From Corallium rubrum (lineage: Eukaryota > Cnidaria > Anthozoa > Scleralcyonacea > Coralliidae): a stretch of 64,000 bases of DNA. The translations under genes were made by a program, and so were the position numbers. Of this stretch, positions 1 through 12,000 are shown piece after piece. Below the pieces are notes generated by a model that saw only the letters and a list, made by a program, of their open reading frames with translations, ran no database searches and was not told where the DNA came from. The DNA lies in NCBI GenBank assembly GCA_964035015.1, contig OZ036006.1:7066789-7130788 (forward strand), in the 5' to 3' direction. Within the stretch, counting starts at the first letter, position 1, and each line of letters starts with the position of its first letter.

Positions 1-3000
1 CGACCAAACCTCTGAACATCAATGAAAAGTACAAACTAGTATTAGTATTAGCACAACAGACTTTAACATTACTATACACAAATCAACAACAAACAATTCC
101 AATACCTTATTTCTATCACGTTGTTTGTCTGGCCACAGCTGTGGTTGTTGTTGGTATCGTTTTTTCATCTGTTTATCTTCTCGGAGCAGTTTATCAGCAA
201 TTTCAACCTAAAATAACCGAAAACATTAATGTACATTATATTCCGTGACTGGTTCTGAAAAATCTTGAAGAAATTCACGTTTTATGGAAATGCAACAAAT
301 TGGGAAAAATTCTATTTGACAACCAAAAAACTAAAAAAAAAATAAACTAACTAACATTACCTGACGCTCTCTTTGTCTTTTCTCAAATGCTCTACAAACA
401 AGAAACAACAACACAGTTACCTCACTTCAATAAACATAATGCGACAAATATAATTCATGACATATAGATAATATAACTCCGACTATAAACTAACTCTTTA
501 TCTTTTTCAAATTGTCGTATTCTTTTTCTTCTCGTCAATACTTCATCAGGATTAAGACCTTCATTAACAATGTCTTCTCGTTCTTGTTTTTCGCGTAATT
601 CTTGTTCGTTTGCTATATGTGCATTCCTCGCTTCTACAGCACGAAGATTCTCCTTCAAATATAATTATATAATGTGTTAACATATAAACTGCGCGTACAA
701 TTTATTAAAACCGCGGCACATGATCCCACATCAAAAATAATTGATGCATGAATAAACTAATAACACATACTGCCCGTATATATTAACATACATGTATACT
801 GCGTGTACAGATGTGTTACGATATACTGCGCGTTAACCTATAGCGAGCGTTACGGATATCATACCTTATTACTTTCAATGTTGTTTTTCAAACTAAGCAA
901 GTTTTTAATTCTTTTTTCCATGTCCTCTCGGTGGAATTCCTCATCCTCGGCTTCCTTGAGACGGACTCTGAAAACATTACCAAGGATTGCGCGCATCAGA
1001 AGCATTCGACAACAATTTACTAACTAAAGGTGATTAAGTTAAAGTTGATTTTGTGAAAGGAGGAGAACAAGAGAACCGAAGAAAAAATCCACGAAGCACA
1101 GAAGAAAACCACTCGACTCTAAATCACGAGTCCCAAGCTCGGATAATCACCCACCTGGATTTAGAATCAAGTGAAATGGCAAATATTACTATTTTTTCCA
1201 CATCAATACCTTGTCATAGTTTCTTTTAGAAATTTTGATGCTTGTTCTCTGTTTCTCTTTGCCATTGCTAGAGCATGGCGGTGTTTTCTTTCTCTCTCTC
1301 TTAACGCTGTGATGTGGTCTCTATATAAAATGACAAACAACAAACAAACATGATTGTAAGTGGCACATACTTCTTTATTTACATGTTGTAGAAATGTATT
1401 TGTTAAATAAAAGTTCAATTTACTCAGCTCTACCAAGTCTCAATAAAAAAATAGGTACGCACTGCGCACATGCGGATACTGGTACTGTATTTGCCATGTG
1501 ACTCACAGATGATTGAACAATGTTTGTATTACGCAAAAATTGTGAAGATACTGAAAAGGCTATAATATTGCAAAGTAGATATATAGGTTCGGCGCATGAG
1601 AAGTCTGACGTTTGAATCAGAGTCGCTCCAACGTCGCAAAATGCGACAGGCCTTGCCGCTCCTAATACAATCTGCCGCTATTAATTGATTCAAACGTCGC
1701 TCTTCTGCCGCACTTAATGCTTGTATTAGGTTCGGCACATGAGAAGAGCGTCGTTTGAATGAGAGTCGCTCCAACGTCGCATAATGCGACAGGCCTTGCC
1801 GCTCCTAATACAATCTCCCGCTCTTAATTGATTCATACGTCGCTCTTCTGCCGCAATAATGCTTGTATTAGGGCATAGTCAATCGAGATATGGTCTGGAA
1901 ACTCGGCAAACTTCAAAGCGCCTATAATGAGCTGTGATTTTATGTTGAACCGTACCTTACGTGCACATCCTTTGTTTTAGGTTTATTAATATTTAAATAG
2001 CACGGTTGAGTGATTGAACTGAAACGTTGCTATTGGACAATCCGTTCATTATACTAAAATACAATGTGTTCAGTGACCGTGCACCGTGCACCGTGCACAA
2101 AAATGCATAAAGGCGAACAAAAAGATAGACCAAAGATTTTAGCTGAGTTTCCAGACCATATCTCGATTGACTATGATTAGGGTCGGTGCATGAAAAGAGC
2201 GACGTTTGAAAGGGGCCTTACTTCTCTCGAATTCTTCTTCGTCTTTCAACAGCCATAGCAGTAATATGTTCTTTCTTTATTCTTCCAGCACTTGCTTCTG
2301 ATTTATTTTTCATTTCAATCTCTTCTTCTTGTTCTAACTCTTCTCCAGCTAACAAGAACCGACCTTGCTCCATGGTAGCTAATGATAATGAATACCTATA
2401 GCAACAAACAAAGTACTCTCGTTCCTCTTTTTATATATCCAGATCCTAAAGAGATCTTTAGTCAGAACAGTCAACTAAAAGCAGTGTGCTGCGTAGGCAG
2501 TGGTGAAATACAAATCGAAATATAGTAAAATTTGAGTATTGCCGAAATTATTGAAGTCCACGTAGATTTCAACGTTTCCAGCGAAGGGCCTTAGCTTCGT
2601 CAGAGAGAAACGTAAGCCTCCGCTCGAAACGTTAGGAAACTACGTTCACTAATTTCGGCAGCACTCAAACCTTACTGTATTCCGATTCAGTCAGAATACC
2701 CTTATTACGGCCCATTGCTGCCTAGGATGTCTGAGGGTTCTCATGTGGCATTGTGGTGTAGCGTGACTAGTCTGCACAGGGGGGTGTATACCTCTATTGC
2801 TACCAACCAACTCAATTTTATGATCAATTTATTGACCAATTTCTCGTCAATTTACCGACAAATCACGTTTTCCTCTACAGAATCTCTGTTTTACCCTGGG
2901 GTTGTCTCTTTGACGAGTAAAATCATCTGGCATTAGACAGAGTAAAACAAGATTTCATAACTGATCAATCTAGTCACTTACTCTGCACCCTCCAGTCTCT

Positions 3001-6000
3001 GTCTGATCTGTACTTCAACTTCTCGTTCAGCGTCAACCTCACTGCACAACTTCTCATAATGAGATTTGAGTCGATATATAGAAGACCTAAATTACAAAAC
3101 AAATAATGTATTTAAGAAGTAGAATTGTAACAATCCTGTGACATTAAATTGTTTGAGTCTCAAAAGGAATCAGGTTAGTGGCCCAGGTAATCACTGTTTG
3201 GTAGTGTACATGGTCCTGAAATTGGACTCTAATCACCGTTATTGACTTTATGATGTAAAGCCCGTTCTCCACTAGGCGAATTTGTTCGCGCGAATCGAAT
3301 CGAAATACCCGTTCATGCAATGTAATTGGTTGGTGCTGCTAGTTTTCGCGCCAATTTTCTTACTTGCCAATCATATTGCCGGGAATTCGCTTCGCGCGAA
3401 CAAATTCGCCTAGTGGAGATCGGGCTTAAGAATGACGATGGCGGTTAAAACGCAACATTTTTTTTTGTATCAGTAAAAAGGTCACGACTAACTCTCACTA
3501 TTATATTAGATATTTGAAGCTAGTTTTAATGACTTCCAAAACGCCCCAGTATTGCTAAAATGATTGTAGTGTCTGTATTGAAGTCAATCTCAAGCAACAT
3601 GTCTCATCTTTTGGTGAGTTAAGGTCGTCTTGAAGATGTGAAAATGCTTTCTAATTTATTCATTCTCTTTGTTTCGGAACTAGAATTCTTTTGTTTTCAA
3701 GACGTCGTCGTTGAAGTTGCCGTCGTACTTGGTGAAGTCCCTATTATTTGTGACTCAACTTCACTTGGGGAAACTTGTTTAGAACATGTCTTAACTCCAC
3801 ACTAAAATCTCAAACAACTCAACTTGGCTCGACCAATACTATTCAAATTCATTTCAATTAATAATTACTTGTTTTGATCAATTTCCAATAATTCAATTTC
3901 TTTTGCTGTTTTATCCAACTCAGTCTGTAGAGAGTCAATGTTCTCCTGACATTTCTTCAGCTCTTCCCTGTAATAAAAAAATATATATTGCAACCATTAT
4001 TATAGATGTACTCTTATACTGAGGGAATGTGTTGTTAAAAGCTGGTATTCATATTGTCCCATACCTGGATGTATTAACCAAATAATCATTCTGTAAGACT
4101 TGTTCACTAAGCAAATCAAGATGTCTTCTTAAAGCTAACATACGTAATTTTTCTTGTCTTGTCTGTTTTGTCACTGGATCTGAATGATATTCAGTATCAT
4201 CTCCAGTAAGTTCATACTCATCTCCTCCAGTCACACCATCTAAACTCCTGCAATATTTATCAACAATCACATAAAAAAATACATTACTGTTTTCACAACC
4301 AAACACTAATGTAATGTAATGTAATATGAAATGTAATGTAATATGTAATGTAACGTAACGTAACGTAACGTACTGTAATGTAATGTAATGTGCAATGTAA
4401 TACAGTGCAACGCAATGCAATGCAATGTAATGTAATGTAATGTAATGTAATGTAATGTAATGTAATGTAATGTAATGTAATGTAATGTAATGTAATGTAA
4501 TGGGACAAGTCAGCAAAATATGCAATATGAATAACGCAACGTAACGTAACGTAATGTAATGTAATGTGTAATGTAATGCAATGCAATGCAATGTAATGTA
4601 ATGTAATGTAATGTAATGTAATGTAATGTAATGTAATGTAATGTAATGTAATGTAATGTAATGTAATGTAATGTAATGTAATGTAATGTAATGTAATGTA
4701 ATGTAATGTAATGTAATGTAATGTAATGTAATGTAATGTAATGTAATGGGACAAGTCAGCAAAATATGCAGAAAAGTTAATCAAAAAATATCTGTCTTGA
4801 AACGTATGAAGAAGATGTTGCCGATTGAAGTAAAAAAGGACCTATATCGCGCATTTATTTTACCGCATTTTACATACTGCTCTGAAACATGGCATAATTG
4901 CAGTAAAAGATGTGCAACAAAGCTGGAAAAACTTAATGAACGGGCCATCCGCCTCGTATTCAACGATAGAAACACATCATATGAAACTCTCTTAAAGAAC
5001 ATGGGGCTTTTAACGCTCTCAAACGAACGGCTCTGTAAAATAGTAAAAACTGTCTTTAATGCTTTAACCAACTCAAGGTCTCCTACTACAATACAAGAAC
5101 TACTATCAAAGCGCAATTCTCACTACGATCTTCGAGGATCAAACATACTAGAACTTCCTAAAGTACAAACAACAACATATGGACTAAAATCATGGCGCTA
5201 CACTGCTGTGAAACTTTGGAACTCACTGCCAGAACCTGCGAGAGAAACAAACAATTTTAATTTATTTATCAAATTGATACGAAACTTGGACGCAGAATAA
5301 ATCAAATACTTTACATTATTCATTATGTAGAACAAATTTCTGAAAATTTATAATAGATTAGTATTTTATGGTTTATAGTAGTTATATTTTTATCTAAATA
5401 GTGGCATGCCTGTAAACTAGCTGGATTAGCTAAGCGCATTTGATCACTTTAAATTTTTGTTTTTAAAAGGGAAATCATAAATAATTATAATGTATAAAAC
5501 AGTTAATCTGATCCCGGACGTACCATGTGCTTCCATCCAAACAGGTTGGATTTTGGTCCAATCCTGTAACTAGAGTTTATTTTGGAGGAGAAAAACACAA
5601 GGGTCGTTGAGACCTCATGTTTTTGATTTGGTAAAATAAAAAATTTTTTTTAAAAAAATGTGTGTTCTTGTGTTATGGTATTAGTGGGGGGTTGGGGGGA
5701 AGGGTTATTAGTTAAGATTAGTATTCTGATAAAGTAAAAGGTGGAGAGGGGAAGGGGGAATTTTTTGTTACAAGCTGAACTGAGTAGGGGGTTGTTGATT
5801 TGGGTTGCTCAAAATATTTTGTTTTGGAAATATTTTTAAATATTAAACTGGTAGTAAATATAATACCGCAATAGACTTGAGGTTACACCCTGTATACGAC
5901 AACACGACACCAATGAGATTTAAAGATGAAAGGAAGGAAGAAACAGATGGAATAGGATGCGCAAAACCCGGGTGCTGAAGTAAAAAGAAGCCAAAAAACA

Positions 6001-9000
6001 GACATTTGCGGAAAAGAGCTGCCTGAATTTTGCCCAATAAAGCCATGAATCATCAGGTTCCAAGCATGACTGGGAGGCATGTTTCTAGCTCACTAGCAAG
6101 CCCTGGAACGACATGCCTGCTTTTGAAATAAAAGATTGCCAAGAAACGGTTGGTATACGAGAAAGGTGTCCCGAACGAAGCGAAAGGCGAAAAATGTTTT
6201 CAACTTTTTGTTTTTTTAAAAATTTATACACGTCAGCAAAACGGCAACCGAAAGAGGTTTTTTTAAGAAAAGGAGGAAAAATCCGTAAGAAAACGCGTAA
6301 AAATTTTCTCTAGAAACCAGTAAAATACAGATAAATATGCTATTTGTTCCCGTAGGGTTAAACTTGTGATATAAAACATGTAAAATCACAAATTATCAAG
6401 AAAGTTTGAAAATTTTTTTCAAATTATGGCGTCAGCAGTAAAAGGCTAAAATTTATTTTTGAGGAAAAACTATAGACAAAAATCAAGGTATTCGGCAAAA
6501 CTATAGAGAAATAACGGTGACATTGATACGGTAACTTTAGAAATTAATTTAAGGTTAATTGGTATAAAAAATGTAAACAAATACTTACAAAGACTTTCCC
6601 GGCTTTGAAAAACCCCGGCTTTCAAAATCCCGCCGCGTCAGTAAAGGGCCGGAAATAGACTTGCGTGTTGTTGTTATGACAACAAAATAGACCGAGCAAA
6701 AGTACTGGGACCGTGTTGTGGCCATGTTGGAATTTCGAATGTCACGAAGCGAGTGAGAAAACGGTTAAAAATGTGTAATATTTAACATTTTGAAGGAACA
6801 AACCTATTGGAAAACCATTGGTAACCTGTACAGACTTGTTTTGCGAAGATATTTTGGGTAAACAATGAAATAACGAGGAGATTTTTGGAATTAACTTTAT
6901 TTCAAATGAACTTAATATAAAAATGGCCTGGAATGGCTGAGTGGTAATTGACGTATGAAAACTCTCAATATAAAAGTAAGTTGTTCCCTTTTCTTTACAA
7001 TGTATTTTAAAATACGCGGTTGAATAATCTTTTTTTGGTTTTAAAATGGCAATCAATTGTTACCAGAGTCCATCAAGTGATGAATTGACTGAAATAGTCA
7101 CATGTAATCCATACAAATTGAAATAATTGCAGTTTTTCTTTATGGTTTCTTAGTATATTTGGAGCGCACAAAATGTTCTCTTAGGTTTTTGTGTCTTTGA
7201 AAAGCCACCACCGGAGGATTCGGGAAAATCTGGGGGAGACATTGGTCATTCTCAATATATGACCAATGTTGTCTTAAGACGTGGTTCAGATGTTTGGATA
7301 GGTTGTCGTCATATGGAATAACGAATGGAAGGATTGGTTGGTGGGTGGTCTCTTTGGGTTCAAGAAGTTCTGCTTGGGTGCAAGAGTGAGCCCTGTTCAT
7401 AGCCAGAAGGATATCTGTATCGCGGTGACCTCGAGCTAACAGGATCGCCCTCAGGTTTTGTGCCCTCTGGATAAATCTCTGATCGTCCGTGATCACTCGG
7501 CGATATCTCAACATTTGGCTACAAATTAGGCCACTCTTACATGAGTCCGGGTGGTAGGAATTATAATGTAAAAGGGGTAGACAGTCAGTTGGTTTAATGA
7601 ATAAATCGGATTTGAGTGATCCATCATCGTCAATATAGATGGTGGTGTCCAAGAAATTGACTTCCTTAGTAGAATGTGTTTCCACAAATTTGATTGTGTT
7701 GTGGAAGGAGTTCAAAGAGAGCATAAATTGTTTAAAGGAAGCCAAACCATGCATCCAAATAAGAAAAATATCATCCAGAAAACGAAACCAAACACTGGGT
7801 TTTCTAATATCCAGTAAAGATTCCAAAAAGGAATTTTCCAAGGTTCCCATGAAGATATTGGCATAGGATGGGGCCATTTTGGTTCCCATTGCCGTGCCGT
7901 GTTTTTGCAAATAGAGTTGATTATCAAAAGTAAAGTAGTTGTCTTTTAGAATGAAATCAAAAAATTGTGTAATAACCGGAAGTAGAGGCCAATCATTCGA
8001 ATAGAAATCTTTTAGTGATAAAATGCAAGAATCAATTCCTTCTTGTATAGGAATGTTGGTGTAAAGTGACTTTACATCAATTGTAGCTAAAATAGTGTTT
8101 TCCGGGAGCGGAGTTGTTAAATTAAAAATTAAACGTAAAAAATGGTTTGTGTCTTTGATATAGGATGGAAAGGTTTCACTGATTGGTTTCAAATAATAAT
8201 CAACAAAGGCGGAGAGGTTGTCAGTGGGAGAGCCACAACCGGATATAATTGGACGTCCTGGTGTATTTGGTTTATGGATTTTGGGTAGTAAATAGAAAAC
8301 TGGTATACGTGGATTTGGATCTGGAGCAAGAAACTTAAAGGTTTTGTAGTCAATTAGACTTTCCGATTGGATGGTTCGTAGGTACTGAGTGATATTTGAG
8401 GACAATTGGTTAAGAGTGTCTCTGGAATTTGACTGAATTAGTTCGTAATTTTGAGGGTTGGACAGTTGTGTAAGTGCCTCAGCCTCATAGTCAACTGATG
8501 ACCAGATCACTGTGGCACCACCCTTATCCGCTGGTTTAATGAGGTAATTTTTGCTCTGAGCATAATTTGAAAGAAAATTGGATTCAATTGTAGAAAGATT
8601 GCTGGTCTGAGTTGTTTCAGCATTATCGAACCTTGTTTTCAAGGTAGATAGAACAGAGGAAATATAAGCCAAAAGGTTAGAATTATTTGGTATGGGTGGA
8701 TCCCAAGAGTTTTGAATTTTGAAAGGAAATTGGTTGTCGGAATCACAACCGAAAAAATAAAACTTTGTGTACATGGTCCGGCGAAAACGTAAAAAGGAAT
8801 TGTAAAGGGTTTGCCAATCAACCGGTTTGGGAGTAGGGATAAATTTGAAGCCCTTGGAGAGGATTGAGGTTAGTGGTTTTGAGAGGGTATAATCAGTCAA
8901 ATTGACAATTAATTTTTGATTAACAGATTTATTCAATTTCTCTCTTAACATGGTTTTATCTCTATTTTTCTTAGAAGAACGCCTGTGTTGTTTTATTTTC

Positions 9001-12000
9001 AGAAAATCTCTTATCGTTTTGCGACTGTTTGGTAGTTGAAGTGAAGTTTTCTTCTGAGTCGTGTTTTGGATGGCCAAGCTCTCCGAAAATTTACAGGAAC
9101 GTGTGTGTTCACATCCATTAAAGGTGGAATCGCTGGATTGGTTAATAGTTTTTCCTCATGATGGGTAATAAGAATATTTGTAAGCTTTGTTGAGCACCCA
9201 AGAAGGCACGAATCCCATTTCTTTTGTAGATCGTCTGAGAGTTTTAACGCTGGTTCGACATGCAGTTGTAACTGTTTAGGAATGGTATTGTTATTTCGGT
9301 GCTTACGCAGACGTTTCAGACTGCGCTTATGATTGGAGTTTTTGTTGCTGATGGTATCTAAATTGACCTCCGGGATTTGAATATCGGGTGTGTTCAAAAA
9401 AAGTTCTGGAGTATTGGTGGGAGATGGTGTGGTTTGACTGTCTACATCTATTGCGAGTATATAGTTTTCAACTGAAACCATATCGTTTAGGTGGATAGGT
9501 GAGACAGATGATTCCTCTGTATCATCTGCCCCATCTACCGTTCTTAAATAATTGAGGATATCATCGATTGGATTTGATGGTGGATTGGGTGAAAGCAAGA
9601 GATGTTCCTCGGTGGCAGAAATATTAATTTGTTCTTCATCCTTCTCCTCTGTATTATGCTGTAAGAGTTCATCAAGTTCATTCAGTTCAGATTCGTTCAG
9701 AGGTGACATGGAGTCCTCCAGACCGCTCTCAAAAAAAGACTCAAAATTCATTGGAATGGATAGTAATAGTGGAAATAACCAGTTATTCTTGTCTTGAATT
9801 ATTCATGAAAACATTCCATAGAAAAACCAAATTAGATGAAACCGAACGAAACTGAAAATCATCAGTTCAGTCTTGCCTGGAAAAAGTCCAATTACAAACC
9901 ATTAGTTTGTTGGTGAAGGGTTGGAATTTCCTAAAAAATTGGGGTTTTGAGGACATGTTTATATTTATGTAAAGCGCAAAATATCGAGGAATATTAATGG
10001 CTATAGATAGAAGACATTGGCATTGTGCAGGAGATCGCTGGTGATCATTTCACATTTCACTGGTGGGTATGCTTATCAATTTTTGTTTTTAAAAGGGAAA
10101 TCATAAATAATTATAATGTATAAAACAGTTAATCTGATCCCGGACGTACCATGTGCTTCCATCCAAACAGGTTGGATTTTGGTCCAATCCTGTAACTAGA
10201 GTTTATTTTGGAGGAGAAAAACACAAGGGTCGTTGAGACCTCATGTTTTTGATTTGGTAAAATAAAAAATTTTTTTTAAAAAAATGTGTGTTCTTGTGTT
10301 ATGGTATTAGTGGGGGGTTGGGGGGAAGGGTTATTAGTTAAGATTAGTATTCTGATAAAATAAAAGGTGGAGAGGGGAAGGGGGAATTTTTTGTTACAAG
10401 CTGAACTGAGTAGGGGGTTGTTGATTTGGGTTGCTCAAAATATTTTGTTTTGGAAATATTTTTAAATATTAAACTGGTAGTAAATATAATACCGCAATAG
10501 ACTTGAGGTTACACCCTGTATACGACAACACGACACCAATGAGATTTAAAGATGAAAGGAAGGAAGAAACAGATGGAATAGGATGCGCAAAACCCGGGTG
10601 CTGAAGTAAAAAGAAGCCAAAAAACAGACATTTGCGGAAAAGAGCTGCCTGAATTTTGCCCAATAAAGCCATGAATCATCAGGTTCCAAGCATTTTATAG
10701 TTTATAGTAGTTATATTTTTATCTAAATAGTGGCATGCCTGTAAACTAGCTGGATTAGCTAAGCGCATTTGATCACTTTAAATAAAATTGTATTGTATTG
10801 TATTGTATTGTATTGTATTGTATTGTATTGTATTGTATTGTATTGTATTGTATTGTATTGTATTGTATTGTATTGTAAGGTAATGTAATGTGTAATGTAA
10901 TGTAATGTAATGTAATGTAACGTAACGTAATGTAACGCAACGCAACGCAACACAACGCAACGCAATGCAATGTAATGTAATGTAATGTGTAATGTAATGC
11001 AATGCAACACAATGTAATGTAATGTCTAATGTAATGTAATGTAATTCTCACGATCATATTTTTAATAGCTCATAGGCAAAACGTGGTTAAATAAATTATT
11101 GTATTTTATTTTATTCCTTTCTATTCTATTCTAACCAATATTAATTGGTGATGCAGGGGTCAAATTTCACCGAGGCCACCGAGGCCATGGCCGACGGTGA
11201 ACGGAAAATGGCCTGGGGTCACAAGGTAACCCAAGGCCATTTTTGGCCTTGGGTTGGCCGCCGTACATATATCAGCAAACTTTCATATAATATCTCCTAA
11301 TGTCTGAAGATCGCTTCATAGTTTTAATATTTTCACTAAATGAAACTTCGTTATTTTCCCCCGACAGTTGTGCGATCGATCGGTGAACTCAAGTTGGGTA
11401 TCGACTTGTCAGTTTTTAGGTACCACAGACATCGATAAAAATCACGTGTCACACTGTCTTGTACAATTAAATGGCCACTTGTTGTATACTAATCGTAAAT
11501 GCAGAGAACATTGTTTAGCGTTGGAGTGAAACGCCATTCATCCGAATCGCCTTCGCTTGGTGAACCCAGCGACAACAGTTCCACTGTCACTGACACATCT
11601 GTTGATTCAGAGCCGAAGGAAAAACGTGGTAGAACAGCCAGATTAGCGACAGTAAAGAACTGGAAATGTGACTGGCTAGATTATGAAGAAAAAGATGGTG
11701 TCGTTTGGAAAATTTGGTGCAAATATTGCCATGAGTTCCCTGATGTTGCACAGGGCCGCTACAATTCTGGTCAAAAACAATTCATCGATTGTGCGGCCTA
11801 TATCAACGGCACAACTAACGTTAAACTCAGAGCTGCTAAACACCACGAAACTACAAATGGACACGAAGACGCAAAGAAGGCTAACACGGCCAAATACAAG
11901 CCATCTGAGACGCATATACATAAATCAATCCGGGCACTACACGAAGATGAGAATGTGAAAATGATTAAGCTATTCAACGCAGCATACTACATTGCCAAAA

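Larger units (their letters stand above)
5455..10691 (-). mobile_element. Penelope-like retroelement, 5.2 kb, with LTR-like terminal repeats
   Basis: In transcription order: 5' terminal repeat (10691-10081), leader, acidic ORF1 (9751-9011), RT ORF (9077-7140), about 1.07 kb of noncoding 3' sequence, and 3' terminal repeat (6066-5455). The two repeats are collinear over about 612 bp and I see one difference (5734 G, 10360 A), so insertion is recent. Flanks form a 92-bp duplication of LINE sequence. LTR-like repeats and a KIHKP-type RT are hallmarks of Penelope elements. The GIY-YIG nuclease normal for canonical members is not found in any frame I examined between the RT stop and the 3' repeat. 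Confidence 0.85.

Noticed and set aside
4049..4784. Long frames of HYITL repeats
   Set aside because: Translation of (TAATG)n. Only 4247-4065 is a real exon (CFAP74).
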